Shown: positions 60,830-64,000 of the stretch, piece by piece
Position numbering within the stretch: position 1 is the first letter of the stretch
Layout of the letters: each line of letters opens with the position of its first letter
Origin: Limnoglobus roseus
Lineage (GTDB): Bacteria; Planctomycetota; Planctomycetia; Gemmatales; Gemmataceae
DNA length: 64,000 nt
NCBI RefSeq assembly: GCF_008254045.1
Contig: NZ_CP042425.1
Coordinates: 186,001 to 250,000 of the forward strand
Direction of reading: 5' to 3'
Made by a program: the position numbers and the translations under genes
Notes under the pieces: generated by a model
The model's database searches: none
Seen by the model: only the letters and a program-made list of their open reading frames with translations
What the model was told of the DNA's origin: nothing

Positions 60830-62770
60830 TTAAAGGCGTTGGAGCCAGCGGGCCGCGTCGGTCAGTTCGCCGGAGAGGCCGAGCCGGAACTCGCGGTTGT
60901 TGGCGATGTGCTTCATGGACAGGTGCGGGTACGCGCTGAACCAGAGCAGGTCCGTCCGCTGGCTCAAGCGGGCGTAGTTCTTGAACCACTGTTCGTCCCG
61001 CGACCCGCCGCGGAGGAACAGCCAATCGGTGTGGGGGAAGCCCTGCCGCGCGGCGAGTTGCGTGTTGCTCCACACTGCGGTCAGGCCGTTGCTCGCCCGG
61101 TCCACGAACTCGCCGAGGTAGTTTTCCCAACTGCCGTCGTAGTTGCTCAGGAACAGCAGCCGCGGCGTCTGGCCGGGCGGCGCGAGGACCACCCACCGGG
61201 CGAAGTGAATCGTGACGATGCCGCTCAGGTCGCCCCGCGTGGCGACGAACCGGGCGAGCAGGTTGATCGCCACCAGCACCGCCCGGAGGGTGAGCAACCG
61301 CAGCCACCCGGCCTTCACGTTCGTGATGCTCACGAGGTGGTTCTGCAACTGCGTGTCCTCGTGGCCCTGCAACTTCTGAATGGCGCTCAGCGGGATGACG
61401 ACGCGGTTCTGCGGGTCGGTCTCCTCCCGGCCACGCAACCACACGACGTAGGACAGGGCGACGAAGATGAGGCCGACCACCACCACGGCCACGGCCACCG
61501 CGAGCGCCTTCGGGCCGTCGAACGCCGCGAGTCCCCAGCCGTAGCCGATCAGCCCGATGACGATGCCGGCGAGGGCGGCGTAGAGGACGTTCATGCCGAA
61601 CTGCACCCGCCACAGCGTCGGCACGAGTTGGTCCACCCACGCGAGGCCCGGCTGCGACCGGACGAACGCCTGAAGCTCTGCCCGGCAGGCGTCGGCCGTG
61701 GGCTTCTGATACTTCGCCCGGTTCTGATCGAGTTCGGCTTCGACCAACACACGGAGTGCTTGATCGCGTTCGATCTGCTCGCGCGTGGCCCCCGGTTGGC
61801 CGACGTACAGGGCCGCCGCCCCGTAGTCGTTCTCGGCCAGGAAGTCGGCCACCGCGCGGGGCGATGTGGTTGGGCCGGGGAAGCCGTCTGCCCCCTCGTA
61901 CACGGCGTTCAGGAAGTCCCGGTCGCGGGTCGCCAGGTCTTCCAGAAAGCTCAGGGCGGGGCCGTCGATGTTCCCCTCGAAGACGAGCGTGCCGTCCCCC
62001 TGTTCGCCGCGCTCGATCAGGATGAACGAACAGAAATGCAGCCGCGTGTACGGCGAGAACCGCCCCCGGACGCCGAGAAGGTTCGCGCCCAACGGCCCGA
62101 GGTACTGCTTCAACGCCGGGACGGCCCGGCCCCGGATTTCCGTGACGATGGAGAACGGCGACTGCGCGTGGGCAGGCGGCTCGTATAGCCCGCCGGCCAG
62201 GAATTGCAACAGGTTCTCGACGACCGCGTACACGAACCACAGCACGGCCGCGAGTTCCGGGCGGCCCGCCGCATCAGCAGCGATCCACACCGCCCCGCCG
62301 CCGCTCGCGGCCAGCGTCGAGAGGACGGTGATCGGGTTCCACAGCGTCGGCTGGAACGACCGGCCCGTGACCGTGCGGACGGCGATGGCGTGCTTCAGGT
62401 GGAAGCCGACGATGAGCGCCAACGTCGCGACCGTCAGGCCGACGTGCGGAATCAGGTAGCCCCAGATCAGCCAGAGCAAAACCTTCCCGGCCGCCAGCAG
62501 GAACAGCACGAACAAGCAGAACGGAATGCGGCCCGTCCGGCGGGGGTGCGAGGCCGGCGAGACAATCACGAGAACGGCCGTCAACGCCCACCCGACCAGC
62601 CCGCCGGCCAACAGCCAGGGCATCCCGGAGATGGAGTCGCCGTGGTCAACTTCGCGCCGCCACAGGACGAACCCGACGGCTTCCGCGAGCGTTCCGAGAA
62701 CGATGCCGAGAATCATCAGGGGCATGAGCGGCCACCCGGTGGGGAGGTTAGATTCCGAACGTCGAAACAC
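60830..62770 (-). CDS. Large membrane protein with duplicated soluble modules, coupled to Dyp peroxidase
   Basis: 646 residues. Six or so membrane helices near 15-200 and two more near 375-435. Between and after them lie two soluble modules with matching landmarks: LHFCSFILIE...GTLVFEGNIDGPALSFLEDL...GFP (about 252-306) and IHFARWVVLA...LLFLSNYDGSWENYLGEF...GFP (about 522-578). This points to an internal duplication of a small alpha/beta, possibly ferredoxin-like, unit. No known family. The 15-base spacing to the peroxidase gene implies joint function at the membrane. A palindromic repeat lies just upstream of its start. Confidence 0.75.
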   Translation of the reverse strand: MFRRSESNLPTGWPLMPLMILGIVLGTLAEAVGFVLWRREVDHGDSISGMPWLLAGGLVGWALTAVLVIVSPASHPRRTGRIPFCLFVLFLLAAGKVLLWLIWGYLIPHVGLTVATLALIVGFHLKHAIAVRTVTGRSFQPTLWNPITVLSTLAASGGGAVWIAADAAGRPELAAVLWFVYAVVENLLQFLAGGLYEPPAHAQSPFSIVTEIRGRAVPALKQYLGPLGANLLGVRGRFSPYTRLHFCSFILIERGEQGDGTLVFEGNIDGPALSFLEDLATRDRDFLNAVYEGADGFPGPTTSPRAVADFLAENDYGAAALYVGQPGATREQIERDQALRVLVEAELDQNRAKYQKPTADACRAELQAFVRSQPGLAWVDQLVPTLWRVQFGMNVLYAALAGIVIGLIGYGWGLAAFDGPKALAVAVAVVVVGLIFVALSYVVWLRGREETDPQNRVVIPLSAIQKLQGHEDTQLQNHLVSITNVKAGWLRLLTLRAVLVAINLLARFVATRGDLSGIVTIHFARWVVLAPPGQTPRLLFLSNYDGSWENYLGEFVDRASNGLTAVWSNTQLAARQGFPHTDWLFLRGGSRDEQWFKNYARLSQRTDLLWFSAYPHLSMKHIANNREFRLGLSGELTDAARWLQRL

Positions 62771-62789
62771 GGGCCGGTACGAATTCCGG

Positions 62790-62924
62790 CCCCCTCTCCC
62801 CCGGCTTTGAGGGGGAGAGGGTTGGGGTGAGGGGGATGCCTTCAGCCCTCGGAAACTCGTCTCACCGGGAGAAAGGTTTACCCCTCACCCCAACCCTCTC
62901 CCCCTCAAAGCCGGGGGAGAGGGA
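62790..62924. repeat. Palindromic dispersed repeat, copy 3
   Basis: The best preserved copy: the left arm (62790-62835) and right arm (about 62880-62924) are nearly perfect complements, including CCTCTCCCCCGGCTTTGAGG and its reverse. The centre has AACTCGTCTCACC, close to ACTCG in copy 1 and ATCGTCTCG in copy 2. It lies in the 206-base gap between the symporter and the Dyp-linked membrane protein. Confidence 0.88.
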
Positions 62925-62976
62925 GTCGTTCGGTTGGCCAGACCGCGTGTTAGCGTAGCCGTTGGAATTCCAACAT

Positions 62977-64000
62977 TCAATCTTGTTCTTGATTTTGTTG
63001 TTCGCCCGCCAGGACGGCTCGCATCCGCTCGCAATCCACGGCCCCTTCCCACCGGGCGACGACCACCGTGGCGACGCCGTTGCCGATGAGGTTCGTGATC
63101 GCCCGCGCCTCGGACATGAAGCGGTCGATACCCAACAAGAGCGCCAGCCCCGCGACCGGCACGTCCGGGACGACCGAGAGCGTGGCCGCGAGCGTGATGA
63201 ACCCGCCGCCCGTGACCGCCGCCGCCCCCTTCGAGGTCAGCAACAGCACGGCGAGGATCGCCAACTGCTGACCGATGCCGAGCGGCACGTTCGTCGCCTG
63301 CGCAATGAATACGGCGGCCATCGTCAGGTAGATTGACGTGCCGTCGAGATTGAACGAGTACCCCGTCGGGATGACCAACCCCACGACCGGCTTCGCACAG
63401 CCGAGGTTCTCCAACTTCGTCATCATCCGCGGCAGCGCCGCCTCCGAGGAGGACGTTCCCAGGACGATCAGCAGTTCTTCCTTGATGTACCGCAGAAACG
63501 CCCCGATGCGGAAGCCGGCGAGGCGGGCGATGGTGCCGAGGACGAGCGCGACGAACAGGACGCACGTCAGGTACACGCACGCCATCAGTTGGCCGAGCGA
63601 GACGAGGGTGCCGAGGCCGAACGCGCCGATGGTGAACGCCATCGCCCCGAACGCGCCGATCGGGGCCGCCCGCATGATGAAGCCAATGGCCAAGAACAGA
63701 ACGTGCGACAGGCGGTCGAGCAAGTCCACGAGGACGTGCCCCGGTTCGCCGTACAGCGACAGGGCCACGCCGAACAGCACGGAGAACACGAGCACCTGGA
63801 TGATTTCGCCGCCGGCGAACGCCCCGACCGCGGAGTCCGGGATCATGTGCAACAGCAGATCGACTGCCTTCAGCGACTTCGCCTGCGTCTTGTAGCTCTC
63901 GACGGCGGAGGCGTCGAGGGTGGCTGGGTCGGCGTTGATCCCCGCCCCCGGCCGCACGACGTTCACCACGACGAGGCCGATGGCCAGCGCGAGTGTCGAG
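62977..64000 (-). CDS. Dicarboxylate/amino acid:cation symporter (SDF/DctA-GltP family), N-terminus outside the window
   Basis: The C-terminal 340 or so residues of a secondary transporter; the frame is still open at base 64000, so the start lies beyond the window. Family motifs are present: the serine-rich [13 protein letters not shown] in hairpin 1, [15 protein letters not shown] in helix 7, the second hairpin [12 protein letters not shown] and the substrate-binding helix 8 [16 protein letters not shown]. Probably carries C4-dicarboxylates or glutamate/aspartate with protons or sodium. A short palindrome GTTGGAATTCCAAC lies just past the stop at 62961-62974. Confidence 0.9.
   Translation of the reverse strand, partial: STLALAIGLVVVNVVRPGAGINADPATLDASAVESYKTQAKSLKAVDLLLHMIPDSAVGAFAGGEIIQVLVFSVLFGVALSLYGEPGHVLVDLLDRLSHVLFLAIGFIMRAAPIGAFGAMAFTIGAFGLGTLVSLGQLMACVYLTCVLFVALVLGTIARLAGFRIGAFLRYIKEELLIVLGTSSSEAALPRMMTKLENLGCAKPVVGLVIPTGYSFNLDGTSIYLTMAAVFIAQATNVPLGIGQQLAILAVLLLTSKGAAAVTGGGFITLAATLSVVPDVPVAGLALLLGIDRFMSEARAITNLIGNGVATVVVARWEGAVDCERMRAVLAGEQQNQEQD

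Noticed and set aside
62961..62974. Perfect 14-bp palindrome GTTGGAATTCCAAC after the symporter gene
   Set aside because: It could be part of a terminator or chance; with no loop and no T-run it was not called as a feature.

Overview
The window is high-GC bacterial DNA whose gene content fits a Gemmata-like planctomycete (family Gemmataceae). This placement is inferred from gene content and style, not from a marker gene: a Tat-exported Gfo/Idh/MocA oxidoreductase, several short lipoproteins, a membrane H+-pyrophosphatase, an alginate-export-type porin, a DUF2293-like protein, a PA/PDZ-containing M28 peptidase, and weak or variably placed Shine-Dalgarno sites with frequent GTG starts. No rRNA, tRNA, CRISPR array, transposase or prophage was seen.

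Layout. 0-3.2 kb: an HD-GYP response regulator and a secreted M28 peptidase closed by a strong intrinsic terminator. 3.3-8.3 kb: an MBOAT acyltransferase followed by three tandem, diverged SGNH-type membrane-anchored proteins, probably a surface polysaccharide acylation system. 8.3-10.2 kb: HEAT-repeat and TPR-like exported proteins. 10.2-34.5 kb: a flagellar cluster. fliK-flgD-flgE read rightward and converge on a leftward block of about 19 kb: flgB, flgC, fliE, fliF, fliG, fliH, fliI, fliJ, motE-like, fliO, fliP, (SUKH gene), fliQ, fliR, flhB, flhA, fliA, three unknown small/lipoprotein genes, fliL, fliM, fliN and a second fliO-like gene. A second FliK-like gene plus an flhX-like gene leave rightward from flgB. 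Together these encode the MS-ring, switch, export gate, export ATPase complex, proximal rod, hook and hook-length control, and the motility sigma factor. Filament, cap, stator, P/L-ring and chemotaxis genes are not in the window.

34.7-43 kb: sbcD-sbcC, small unknown genes, the MocA-type oxidoreductase, a single-HKD phospholipase D-like protein, and a PII protein lacking the uridylylated tyrosine. 43-46 kb: a leftward operon with a Wza-type lipoprotein and two low-complexity secreted proteins. 46.4-54.6 kb: H+-PPase, RsmB, a GT4 glycosyltransferase, a secreted thioredoxin-like protein, a DUF2293-like protein and the porin. 54.6-59.3 kb: a hybrid histidine kinase whose 3' end overlaps a convergent response-regulator/unknown-protein pair. 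59.4-64 kb: a Dyp-type peroxidase, an unusual membrane protein with an internal duplication, and a dicarboxylate symporter cut by the window edge.

The points most worth following are: a roughly 135-bp palindromic repeat family, one copy of which is read through in frame at the start of an SGNH gene; a SUKH (SMI1/KNR4-like) gene between fliP and fliQ; the one-acyltransferase/three-SGNH cassette; a G10 tract where the sbcD ribosome site should be; the variant PII gene under a perfect hairpin; and the Dyp-linked protein with duplicated modules.
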